Shown here in pieces: positions 37,337 to 45,255 of a stretch of 64,000 bases of DNA. Where the stretch lies: contig NZ_JWIC01000007.1 of NCBI RefSeq assembly GCF_000814765.1, forward strand, positions 846,500 through 910,499, given 5' to 3'. A program made the translations under genes and the position numbers. A model generated the notes under the pieces. That model was not told the origin of the DNA. It saw nothing but the letters and a program-made list of their open reading frames with translations, and did not search any database. The DNA is from Pseudoalteromonas luteoviolacea (lineage in GTDB: Bacteria; Pseudomonadota; Gammaproteobacteria; Enterobacterales; Alteromonadaceae). The number at the start of each line of letters is the position of its first letter. Within the stretch, counting starts at the first letter, position 1.

Positions 37337-37783
37337 ATGGACGTACTGAATTTAAAGCCTGCACGTATTTCACATTCAAATAAATTAAATAATGCCTATG
37401 AATTGGTCGAAGACTTTGCATATGAACATGATTGCAAAGTGCATTGGGTACCTAAGTTTTTCCAATATGATGGTGCGAGTATTCCTAAGGTTGCATATTA
37501 CCTCGTTGGTACACCGTTCAACCCAAGGTATATGCAAGCTGCACTTGTGCATGATTGGCTATATCATACACATGAGCTAGATAGGGCGGTCGCAGATCAC
37601 CTGTTTTACATCATGTTGCGTCAGTCTGGCGTGCGGCATTCGACTGCCACCATTATGAAGTATGCGGTGGAACTATTTGGCAGGTGGTATTGGCATAATG
37701 ATGCTGCTGATATTGCGTATAAAGAAGAGCTAGAAGGGTTGATATTGAAAGACGGAAGAAACCCAAGTGTTTATGGATTATAG
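37337..37783 (+). CDS. DUF1353 family protein
   Basis: 148 residues from ATG 37337 (a TTG at 37325 would add four). Carries the family signature: FFQYDGASIPKVAYYLVGTP followed by AALVHDWLYHT, with conserved His and Asp. DUF1353 proteins are often found in phages and bacterial genomes near lysis or membrane functions; activity unknown. No ribosome site is obvious, and the strong terminator about 100 bases upstream means it either has its own promoter or is attenuated. Confidence 0.8.
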   Translation: MDVLNLKPARISHSNKLNNAYELVEDFAYEHDCKVHWVPKFFQYDGASIPKVAYYLVGTPFNPRYMQAALVHDWLYHTHELDRAVADHLFYIMLRQSGVRHSTATIMKYAVELFGRWYWHNDAADIAYKEELEGLILKDGRNPSVYGL

Positions 37784-37809
37784 CGCTTTTATCTTGCTGT
37801 ACTGAGCTC

Positions 37810-37838
37810 AGCACCGACATAGACGAATCGTCGGTGCT
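37810..37838. terminator. Bidirectional hairpin between convergent genes
   Basis: Perfect 9-bp stem (AGCACCGAC / GTCGGTGCT) with an 11-base loop between the DUF1353 and DsbB-like genes. Confidence 0.5.
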
Positions 37839-37854
37839 AACTGTGTGCATTCCT

Positions 37855-38277
37855 TTACTTGGATTGCAAATCACTTTCTAGATTGGCTTTGGTTTGTTTT
37901 ATGTTTAAGAAAACTAGGCCAATGATCCCTGTCATGGCTAAGCCTGATAATAAAAATGGATCCATTGCAATATGTTCGTGAAACTTAAATTTACCAGCTG
38001 ATATGGACTTCCATCCCATGAAGTGCTGGTTAGCCGCGACGACTGCCCCAAAGAAACCGATAACCAGTGCTATGTATTTAGAAATCCAATGTGATGCGCT
38101 CGGAAGTAGCAAAAGAATACCCAGTAATCCAATTACTGTACGTTGCGTCCTGCAGTATGGGCAAACATATACGACGCCAGCGAGCTCAACAGCCCATGCG
38201 GCAATACTGATAATAATGGCTGCAACAGCGACAAATTTACTATATTTGATGTAAGTTTCTAAGTGAAGTGGTGACAT
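37855..38277 (-). CDS. DsbB-like membrane protein with a single CxxC pair
   Basis: 140 residues with four predicted membrane helices. The segment WAVELAGVVYVCPYCRTQRT resembles the DsbB region ...LGLxPCPLCxxQR: an acidic residue and Gly before a CxxC, then Gln-Arg. The second periplasmic Cys pair of DsbB, which oxidises DsbA, is absent; instead the second loop (MGWKSISAGKFKFHEHIAMD) holds His residues. It may be a quinone-linked thiol oxidoreductase fragment of the DsbB/VKOR type or a derived protein of other use. Single gene, convergent with the DUF1353 gene. Confidence 0.55.
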   Translation of the reverse strand: MSPLHLETYIKYSKFVAVAAIIISIAAWAVELAGVVYVCPYCRTQRTVIGLLGILLLLPSASHWISKYIALVIGFFGAVVAANQHFMGWKSISAGKFKFHEHIAMDPFLLSGLAMTGIIGLVFLNIKQTKANLESDLQSK

Positions 38278-38478
38278 TTAAATACCTATAGTTTATGAAG
38301 TTTATGCTATCTTCATGGTTATTACTGTTACAGTGTAACATTTTAACTGAGCCTATGGTAATTTTATTGCTTTGGATTATTAACTTGTAGGAATATTAAA
38401 TTCTTAAAGTTGCCGTGACTATTTATCTTGTTTTTTTAATTTTTTGTTGATCTAGAGTGACTTGGGTATGTTCAAATA

Positions 38479-38500
38479 AGGCCAGACGCTTATCTGGCCT
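38479..38500 (-). terminator. Terminator of the small secreted protein gene
   Basis: Stem AGGCCAGA / TCTGGCCT with a 6-base loop, 14 bases past the stop on the minus strand, followed by a short T-rich stretch. Confidence 0.55.
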
Positions 38501-38513
38501 AGTGTCAGTAAAC

Positions 38514-38825
38514 TTAATTATTAATGTAACAAATAACAAGCTCATCTTTAGGGTTATCTTGTGTATCTTCTACTAAATATTTAGCTTGGATACTATTTTG
38601 GCATGTACACATATCGTAATGACTGGTTAGATATGGTCTGCCATTTTCGTCTTTATCTGATTTTGTCACGCTACATGTTGGTTCTCTCCAGCGAGCATCC
38701 CAACCACTTTTGCCAAAAGCGACGATTTTTATTTTATTGGATAGCAATTGTGCGTTTAATTGTTCAGGGGTTGCAGATGCATTTAAAGCGCAAAGTGCTA
38801 AAAGACAGGTAATTAATTTTTTCAT
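38514..38825 (-). CDS. Small secreted Cys-containing protein
   Basis: 103 residues with a signal peptide (MKKLITCLLALCALNASA). The mature part has four Cys residues (EPTCSV, YDMCTC, ELVICY) that could form two disulfides in the periplasm. AAGGA lies seven bases before the ATG and a terminator follows the stop. Not recognised; single gene. It neighbours the DsbB-like gene, which might be relevant to its disulfides, but the proximity may be chance. Confidence 0.65.
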   Translation of the reverse strand: MKKLITCLLALCALNASATPEQLNAQLLSNKIKIVAFGKSGWDARWREPTCSVTKSDKDENGRPYLTSHYDMCTCQNSIQAKYLVEDTQDNPKDELVICYINN

Positions 38826-39223
38826 TGTTCATCCTTAATAATTAACCATGTAGAGCTATAACTCTACTGTTGGGTATTTTATTCTCAAAATAATAAATGG
38901 CAAGTGTTTTTATTCCTTTGATTTTTGCGCAGATGTAAGCAATATGGGCCTAATGAATATATATGACAATATTGAGGTATTAATGAAATTTTAATTTAAT
39001 AAGTTAATGATCTTGGTGTAATAATTATTTTTTCTATTTTAGGCTGGGGAATTAATTTGAATGGTAAGTGTGATGATTCAACAACGTTGGTTTGATAAAA
39101 AACTTTTAATACGTGATAAGTAATCGCGTGCGTTACAACAAATAACAAATTTTAATTTGGTTGTTCCTATAAACTTGGTTATTGTTGTTCATGAGCGGCA
39201 TTTTTAATTTAAGGATAAGTTTA
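38826..39223. other. AT-rich gene-free stretch upstream of the M43 protease gene
   Basis: About 400 bp. The promoters of two divergent genes must lie here. No ORF, repeat or operator was recognised. Confidence 0.4.
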
Positions 39224-40537
39224 ATGTGCAATATCAAAGCTATATTTTTCATCCTATCATCTTTTCTTTTATCAGCATGTGGGGGGAGTGGTTCATCTGA
39301 CACCCCTGGCTCATCTATTCCAACACCTGAGCGCTATTTAGTCTCGACATCATTTAATGATGGCGGTGCAATTACTCCCCTTTCTTTTAGAACCAGTGGC
39401 GATGGGTCAAAAGTATTTAAGGTTGAGTTAGAGCAAGGATATGAGCTGGCCAGTATCTCTGGATGTGGAGGTCAGTTAGACGGCTATAATTTTAGCGTCG
39501 AGGATATAGATAAGAATTGCACCATCGAAGCGACATTCACGCCGCTTCAATATACTGTCAAAGTACAGACATTAACAGGGGGATGGGTCGCGCAACCAAG
39601 TTATCAGGTCGTTCATGGAGAAAAGATCGACTTTACTGTTCATCCAAATAGTGATCATTATATTGAGTCTACAACAGGATGTGGTGGTCACCTGGTTGAT
39701 TTAAAGTATACAACTGGCGCTGTAGTTGCTGATTGTACTGTGACAGTTGCTTTTAAAAGTCACTTTCCGCTACCTTCAGAGGGCATTGAACGGATCCGGT
39801 TACCTGTTGTTGTACACGTGTTAGAAAATGAATATGTGGAGATCAGTGATGAGCAAATTATGTCGCAAATTGAGGCGACAAATAAGCACTTTCGGGGGAT
39901 GAATTATAATGAGCTCGAATCAATCGATGAGCAATTTAAGCCATATATAGCAGATACCGGGATCCAGCTTTACTTGGCGTCTCATGATCCAAACGGTAAT
40001 CCCCATTCAGGCATAAACCGTAAATTTGCGAACCTAAGTGTTATTAGTGCTGAACATGCCTATGCTAAGTCAGAAAAAGGTGGAATCGACGTGTGGCCAA
40101 CCGATCAATATCTCAATGTTTGGGTTGGCTATGGGCGAGATTTCAAAGGGACGCTTGGGTTGGTGGGCAGGGCAAATATACCTGGTTTGGTGGAAGATAG
40201 GGTAATAGGTGTGGTGGTAGCGCACACGGCATTTGGGGTTATTCAGCCAAGAGAGCCGAGGTTTGATGAGGGTAAAACATTGACACACGAATTAGGGCAC
40301 TTATTGGGTTTAATTGGACACACGCACGGTATGCCAACCGATAAGAATACACATAGTCATTTGACTTGTGATGGTAAGCCTTTAACGAGCTGCAAAAATA
40401 GTGATTTGTCCATGAGTTTTATGAATTCTGAAGTGGATGATAACGGTCAACGGATGTTTTCAATAAGCCAACGCCAAGTGATGGTTGAGTGGGTTACTTC
40501 AGGGCCTTTACAGCCACTGTATTTAAATACTCAGTGA
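39224..40537 (+). CDS. Lipoprotein zinc metalloprotease of the M43 (pappalysin/cytophagalysin) type
   Basis: 437 residues from ATG 39224 (AGGA eight bases upstream), giving a lipoprotein signal MCNIKAIFFILSSFLLSACG. Two Cys-containing repeats of bacterial beta-sandwich type (ASISGCGGQLDGYNFSVED and ESTTGCGGHLVDLKYTTGAV) precede the catalytic domain (about 185-430). The zinc site HELGHLLGLIGHTHG differs by one residue from the metzincin HExxHxxGxxH. A Met-turn-like SMSFMNSEVDD precedes FSISQRQVM. It probably acts outside or at the cell surface. Confidence 0.82.
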   Translation: MCNIKAIFFILSSFLLSACGGSGSSDTPGSSIPTPERYLVSTSFNDGGAITPLSFRTSGDGSKVFKVELEQGYELASISGCGGQLDGYNFSVEDIDKNCTIEATFTPLQYTVKVQTLTGGWVAQPSYQVVHGEKIDFTVHPNSDHYIESTTGCGGHLVDLKYTTGAVVADCTVTVAFKSHFPLPSEGIERIRLPVVVHVLENEYVEISDEQIMSQIEATNKHFRGMNYNELESIDEQFKPYIADTGIQLYLASHDPNGNPHSGINRKFANLSVISAEHAYAKSEKGGIDVWPTDQYLNVWVGYGRDFKGTLGLVGRANIPGLVEDRVIGVVVAHTAFGVIQPREPRFDEGKTLTHELGHLLGLIGHTHGMPTDKNTHSHLTCDGKPLTSCKNSDLSMSFMNSEVDDNGQRMFSISQRQVMVEWVTSGPLQPLYLNTQ

Positions 40538-40707
40538 TCTCTTTTCGCTTAGCAAGTTCGGTCTCGTGTTTTAGTGGCCTGCTTTTTACTTCGGTAAAGG
40601 GAGTTGCGCAGATTTGACTTGCTACTCGTGTAATAGTTTGTAATAGTTGGGTTATAAGGACTTTTATATAGTTATGAGTGTTGAATAACTCAGAATAAAG
40701 ATGTGCT

Positions 40708-40947
40708 ATGGATCAGAAATTTATTGAACAAATTAAGTATGAAGAGCGTGATTCTCAATCGTGTAAATATGCTGGGTCAAACAAGCACTATATTAATGCG
40801 ACATTACTTTTGGACGAAAGTAGTGCATCGGATGAAGATCGAACAAAACTATTGACGCAGCTAAACTTGTACCGTCATTCAGCATCTATCGAAATAGAAG
40901 AGGTGGCTGATGGTGTGTTTAATATGCGATTTGCCTTATTAAATTAA
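40708..40947 (+). CDS. Small hypothetical protein
   Basis: 79 residues, acidic, no signal peptide; begins MDQKFIEQIKYEERDSQSCK. The ribosome site is weak. The even spread of charged and hydrophobic residues looks coding. Not recognised. Confidence 0.4.
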   Translation: MDQKFIEQIKYEERDSQSCKYAGSNKHYINATLLLDESSASDEDRTKLLTQLNLYRHSASIEIEEVADGVFNMRFALLN

Positions 40948-41222
40948 TACATCGTCTGTATTGAGTGATTAAACGATCGCGCCATACCTCCTCCATATTG
41001 CCAATTCAAATGAATTCTTACCTATCATGTAAATTTAATGTTTACATTATAGGTATTTGGCTTTAGATTAATATCTAAACAAGAAGCATAAATTTCGCCT
41101 GCGCTGAATTTGATATCACTGTGATTAATTCAATACGTTGTTGCTTTATTGGCGAACATAAAGTGATGCGTCGCATTATAGGTGGATACAAAAAGCCGGG
41201 GTAGAGAGGGAAGTTGGTTGTA

Positions 41223-41969
41223 ATGCATAATGGTCAATATCGTATTTATTTTAAGAGTCAGGTAGCCACCTCTCAAAATGATTGTGCCACTTCCATGGAG
41301 TGCGGCTATATTATTGGTATTGAGTCTACAGAATCCGGCAATCTGACAGTCACATTTATGCAAGGGTTTGAGAGTTTTTTGGCGACCTTTGTCTATCCTG
41401 AAAAGCAAATTGCGTTCTCACCTGAAGTAACGGAGGGGATTTTTGAGTTTATTGTGTTTAATGATCCTGACTATGGCATGTATGTATCTCAGGAAAGTCT
41501 GCCAGACAAGCGTTTATTAGAAATTATAAACCGTGTTGTTTCTCTCGGTAATTACACTTCACAAGATGTTTTCCAATTAATACAAACTCACATCATTCGA
41601 GATATTTCTATCATCGCTTTAAATGAGTTGGAAGAGGTCAAGCGTGATATCCATGATAATCAGTTGGTTGAGCAAACTGAGAACAGAGCAAGGTTAGTTA
41701 AAAGTGAGCAAGGACAAGCTGGTTGTAGATTTTCGTCGTTAGAAATGAAAAAGATAGTGGGAGAACAGCCCGAGGGCGATTTTGCAGCGCTGCTGGCTGA
41801 TGCTTGGGAAGCGGTGCACAATGAAACGTCTTATCTAAATACTGGCATGCAGTACACATGTTATGAATTAGATAATCATAATGATCTTGCTTATCATGAA
41901 TTTGATTATCAATCTTGTACACCCAAGCAACATAAGCATATTATCAGAAAGGTTATCCGCATAGATTAA
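41223..41969 (+). CDS. Hypothetical acidic protein
   Basis: 248 residues from the ATG at 41223 (the frame is open to a TTG at 41214). Cytoplasmic, acidic, with a helical Glu-rich middle (ISIIALNELEEVKRDIHDNQ). GAGGGAAG lies 11 bases upstream. The C-terminus includes several Cys/His residues (CYELDNHNDLAYHEFDYQSC). No domain recognised. It lies alone between other single genes. Confidence 0.55.
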   Translation: MHNGQYRIYFKSQVATSQNDCATSMECGYIIGIESTESGNLTVTFMQGFESFLATFVYPEKQIAFSPEVTEGIFEFIVFNDPDYGMYVSQESLPDKRLLEIINRVVSLGNYTSQDVFQLIQTHIIRDISIIALNELEEVKRDIHDNQLVEQTENRARLVKSEQGQAGCRFSSLEMKKIVGEQPEGDFAALLADAWEAVHNETSYLNTGMQYTCYELDNHNDLAYHEFDYQSCTPKQHKHIIRKVIRID

Positions 41970-42054
41970 TTCAGTTCGTTCCTTTTTAAGGTGCTGTTTC
42001 TCATTTTTATATCCTTTATAATTGAATATAGTGTTTAATGAAAGGAGTTTAAAT

Positions 42055-42639
42055 ATGTGGTTAACAAGTGAGGCACTTGTCGGTGAGCTCGTTGTTTTGG
42101 AACCATTGTTAGCTAGCCATTGTGATGAGTTAAAAGAAGCTGTAAATGACGGCCAAAGTTGGCAACTTTGGTATGCAGCAGTGCCAGCGCCAGAGGATAT
42201 GCAAGCGTATGTTCATAAAGCGATAGCAGCAATGGAACACGGGGAAATGGCTTATGTTGTGAAAACTAAACACGATGGAAAGGTGGTCGGGACAACCCGT
42301 TTTTATGACGTAAAAGAAAAGCATCGTCGAGCATCAATTGGCTATACTTGGTATTCTGATGCCGTAAAAAGAACAGGCGTTAATACTGAAAGCAAATACT
42401 TACTTATGTCTCATCTTTTTGACACCAAAGGCGCGTTCTCATTAGAGTTTAAAACACACTTCTTCAATCAAACTTCTCGATCCGCAATAGAAAAACTAGG
42501 TGCAAAGTTAGATGGTGTGTTACGAAGCCATCAAGTTATGCCTGATGGTTCAATCAGGGACACTGCTGTCTATTCTATTTTGTCTCATGAATGGCCTGCG
42601 GTGAAAAACAATTTAATTGCCAGATTACGAAGCAATTAA
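42055..42639 (+). CDS. GNAT N-acetyltransferase (RimJ/RimL-like)
   Basis: 194 residues from ATG 42055, selected because AAAGGAG sits nine bases before it; the longer frame from 42022 has no such site. GNAT features: VLEPLLASHCDELKEAVNDG at the N-terminus, YVVKTKHDGKVVGTTRFYDV for strands 2-4, an IGYTWYSDAVKRTGVNTESK acetyl-CoA region, and an SRSAIEKLGAKLDGVLRSHQ motif B typical of RimJ/RimL enzymes that acetylate alpha-amino groups of proteins or small amines. Substrate unknown. Confidence 0.85.
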   Translation: MWLTSEALVGELVVLEPLLASHCDELKEAVNDGQSWQLWYAAVPAPEDMQAYVHKAIAAMEHGEMAYVVKTKHDGKVVGTTRFYDVKEKHRRASIGYTWYSDAVKRTGVNTESKYLLMSHLFDTKGAFSLEFKTHFFNQTSRSAIEKLGAKLDGVLRSHQVMPDGSIRDTAVYSILSHEWPAVKNNLIARLRSN

Positions 42640-42999
42640 TATTTTTAGGAGTGACGAGGCGGCTTGTTCGTTGCTCCATAAAGATTTATACCTCTCTGTT
42701 AATACTCACCAACTTTTAAACCACAGAGCTTTTTTATAACCGTAAAATTATTTTTATAAAGCATTGTTATTTATATGAATATCTTAATTTTACCTCGTTT
42801 AAAATAGCTGTTATAAATAGCGCCATGTGGTTTTTACTCTGGGCACCTCTTTTACAGTGTAGACAAGTAAACTTGCGTTTTTTTCAAAAATGCTATTGAC
42901 ATATTATGTCATGACGTGCAAATCTAAAGTTGTTAACTCATAAAAACAGTTCGGCTTTTACTTACGGAAAAAGCCAATTAGATATAAGGAATCTGTTAT
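42640..42999. other. Regulatory region upstream of the PspA-flotillin operon
   Basis: About 360 bp without an ORF. It contains a sigma-70-like -35 box (TTGACA, 42896-42901) that overlaps a perfect palindrome (see next entry). No convincing sigma-54 (TGGCAC-N5-TTGC) site of the kind used for classical psp operons was found. Confidence 0.45.
42897..42911. promoter_or_regulatory. Palindrome overlapping the likely promoter of the PspA operon
   Basis: TGACATATTATGTCA is a perfect 7-1-7 palindrome beginning inside the -35 hexamer and 89 bases before the first start codon. It is a candidate repressor operator; the cognate regulator is unknown. Confidence 0.4.
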
Positions 43000-43410
43000 A
43001 TGGAATTAAATGAGCTTTCTCTCAAACTTTCTCAGTATGAAACTGAAGGTGCCAGTTTTGAATCCTTTTTTATCAACAATGTTGGACAAGACGTTCTACA
43101 AGTTATTGTTGATGGAAATGACGAACTTCCAATTTTTGTTACTCGAACAGAAGAGCAAATTCTGTGTATCTGTTATTTGTTCTCAGAACAAGAAATAACT
43201 GCACAAAAGCAAGCTGAATTAAACGATACGCTACTGCGCCTAAATGTACCTATGCCGTTAAGTGCATTTGCAAAAATTGATAACAAATACGCAATTTTTG
43301 GTGCGCTTTCTACAAATTCAACACTTGAGCAGCTTGGCCATGAAATCGTTACTTTATCTGCCAATTCGATAGATGCATTAGATGCAATTAGTGATTATTT
43401 GACCGAATAA
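43000..43410 (+). CDS. yjfI: DUF2170 (YjfI) family protein
   Basis: 136 residues, acidic, cytoplasmic, with AAGGA nine bases upstream. Sequence and position immediately before a PspA homologue match YjfI of the E. coli yjfIJ pair. The fold has been likened to small secretion-chaperone domains, which suggests binding of a partner protein; the exact role is not established. First gene of the six-gene operon, 15 bp before pspA-like. Confidence 0.8.
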   Translation: MELNELSLKLSQYETEGASFESFFINNVGQDVLQVIVDGNDELPIFVTRTEEQILCICYLFSEQEITAQKQAELNDTLLRLNVPMPLSAFAKIDNKYAIFGALSTNSTLEQLGHEIVTLSANSIDALDAISDYLTE

Positions 43411-43425
43411 TAAGGAGTATTAAGC

Positions 43426-44118
43426 ATGAGTATTTTAAAAAAGTTATTTACTGCGGTTAAGGGTGGTGTAAACGAAGTAGGCGAAGGCATTGTTGATGCC
43501 AACGCAATTCGTATTTTTGAGCAAGAGATCAGAGATGCTCAAGCTGCTTTAAACGAGGCAAAACGAAGCTTGACAGAAGTGATGGCAAAAGAGATTCAAA
43601 CTTCACGTGCTATTAAAAGTCTTGATGAAGAGATAGGTAAGCACGAGACCTATGCTGCACAAGCACTAGACAAAGATGAAGAAACCTTAGCACTTGAAAT
43701 TGCAGGAAAAATAGCTGAATTTGAACAAGAAAAATCAGAGCAGCAACAAGTGCTGAATACATTTTCGGCGAATGTGAGCAAACTTAAAGAACAAATTAAG
43801 CAAGCGGAAAAAACCATTGTTGAAAATCAACGCCAACTGAGCATGGTTAAAACCACAGAAAGCGTACAAAAAGCAACCATGGCAGTAAACGATACAATGG
43901 CTTCAGGTGACTCTGCAATGACATCGGCGAAGCAGTCATTGGAGCGCATCAAACAGCGACAAATGGACAGGCAAGATCAACTCGATGCGGCACAGCAACT
44001 AGCTGATGAAAGCAATGATAAATCACTGAATGATAAAATGCGCGCTGCTGGAATTGGTGAAGAAGCTGCAAAGGGCGCTGACGTACTGGCTCGGATCCGA
44101 GCAAAACAGAATAAGTAA
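43426..44118 (+). CDS. yjfJ: PspA/IM30 family protein (YjfJ-type)
   Basis: 230 residues, almost entirely coiled coil. It begins MSILKKLFTAVKGGVNEVGE, the amphipathic helix that binds stressed membranes, and continues with the PspA helical hairpin (ANAIRIFEQEIRDAQAALNE, AKRSLTEVMAKEI). It ends in KMRAAGIGEEAAKGADVLAR. PspA/IM30 proteins belong to the ESCRT-III superfamily and form membrane-bound rods and rings that preserve or remodel the inner membrane. AAGGAG precedes the start. It is co-transcribed with a flotillin and a huge AAA ATPase rather than with pspBC, so its regulation must differ from the classical PspF-controlled system. Confidence 0.92.
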   Translation: MSILKKLFTAVKGGVNEVGEGIVDANAIRIFEQEIRDAQAALNEAKRSLTEVMAKEIQTSRAIKSLDEEIGKHETYAAQALDKDEETLALEIAGKIAEFEQEKSEQQQVLNTFSANVSKLKEQIKQAEKTIVENQRQLSMVKTTESVQKATMAVNDTMASGDSAMTSAKQSLERIKQRQMDRQDQLDAAQQLADESNDKSLNDKMRAAGIGEEAAKGADVLARIRAKQNK

Positions 44119-44123
44119 CACGG

Positions 44124-44444
44124 ATGAGTGAAAATAAAAAAACTTGGCAAAAGCAAGAAAAGGCGGTGAGAGCCACGCAACTTGCTTTTGACTTAAGCTC
44201 TGAAGTGCAAAAGTTTATTAAGAAAAATGCAATTGATGAGGAGCTCACGCCATCAGACATGATCCGTCGGATCCTTGGGTTGGAAATCAAATCAAAAAAA
44301 ACGCGCCAAAGGCTTAGTTTTAATCTAAGCGATGAGGAAATAGGGCTGCTGGCACAGCGTTTTGACATTCCTGATGGTGATAAACGTATGGTAAAGCAAA
44401 AGGTTGCTGATTTGCTTATCCAACATGTGAAAGATAGCAAGTAG
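44124..44444 (+). CDS. Small protein with two ribbon-helix-helix-like halves
   Basis: 106 residues, basic, no signal peptide. Each half has a strand-like segment followed by two helices: RATQLAFDLSSEVQKFIKKN ... SDMIRRILGLE, and RQRLSFNLSDEEIGLLAQRF ... QKVADLLIQHV. The shared 'xLxFxLSxE' start looks like the DNA-contacting strand of a ribbon-helix-helix fold present twice in one chain. This would be a DNA-binding autoregulator of the operon or an adaptor; the assignment is structural inference from pattern. It begins six bases after the pspA stop. Confidence 0.55.
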   Translation: MSENKKTWQKQEKAVRATQLAFDLSSEVQKFIKKNAIDEELTPSDMIRRILGLEIKSKKTRQRLSFNLSDEEIGLLAQRFDIPDGDKRMVKQKVADLLIQHVKDSK

Positions 44445-44504
44445 CGCATTTTAAAGAGTACACGTGGTTTGAATAGCCCTTAACTCATAGGAACACAATA
44501 GATT

Positions 44505-45113
44505 ATGGACTTTCTCAATACTATTTTTACTTTTCCCACCGTGGTGTTTACCACATTATTGCTTATTGTCATTGTTTTTTGGCTAATTGCGCTGTTAGGT
44601 TTTGCTGATATCGATATGCTTGAAGGTGACGTTGAGCTTGACGTTGAAGGCGGAGGCGACTCCTTTTTTCAAATGGGATTTGGTGGTGTACCGCTCACTA
44701 TTTCAATTAGTTTAGTGGTGCTTATCAGTTGGGTTGCAAGCTTCTATGCACATCAGCTATTTGCTTATGCATTAGGTGATGGCGTGATGTTTTACCTGCT
44801 TGGCGGCGCGATGATGCTTGCTTGTTTGGTCGCGTCTATTCCGTTAACCGCTTTATTGGTTAAACCTTTAAGACGCTTTTTTGACAGTAAAGAGACGGCA
44901 TCTAAAAATGACTTCATTGGTCTTGAATGTGTGATTGCGACGAGTAAGGTCACTGACCAATTTGGTCAAGCAAAAGTTCAGTTTCAAGGCACTGAGCAAC
45001 TGATAGAGGTGAGGTCAGATGAGGAGGGGGTGTTCGCACTTGGAGATGTTGCGCTACTCATTGAACACGATACAAATAGAAACAGTTACTTGGTTGTTGA
45101 AAAACCTTGGTAA
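44505..45113 (+). CDS. yqiJ: YqiJ-like inner-membrane protein with OB-fold (NfeD-related)
   Basis: 202 residues. A first helix (FTFPTVVFTTLLLIVIVFWL), an acidic loop (DVELDVEGGGDSFFQMGF), two to three further helices (about 65-125), then a soluble C-terminal beta barrel (IGLECVIATSKVTDQFGQAK ... VFALGDVALLI) of the OB/NfeD type. YqiJ/NfeD proteins partner with SPFH/flotillin proteins in the inner membrane. Here it lies directly before a YqiK-type flotillin in the same direction, as in E. coli yqiJK. AGGAA is 12 bases upstream. Confidence 0.82.
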   Translation: MDFLNTIFTFPTVVFTTLLLIVIVFWLIALLGFADIDMLEGDVELDVEGGGDSFFQMGFGGVPLTISISLVVLISWVASFYAHQLFAYALGDGVMFYLLGGAMMLACLVASIPLTALLVKPLRRFFDSKETASKNDFIGLECVIATSKVTDQFGQAKVQFQGTEQLIEVRSDEEGVFALGDVALLIEHDTNRNSYLVVEKPW

Positions 45114-45255
45114 TCATCACGAATAAAGTCATTAAAAAAATTTAATCAACTTCTCATATTTCCAGCATGGTAATTGGGGAAAATATACCATGGCAGCTCT
45201 ACGTGAAAACAAACATAGCCGTGGTTTGGAATAATTATAAAATTTAGGAACACAC

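Noticed and set aside
42841..42860. Sequence GGGCACCTCTTTTACA considered as a sigma-54 promoter for the PspA operon
   Set aside because: It does not carry the invariant GG and GC dinucleotides at the required spacing (TGGCAC-N5-TTGC).
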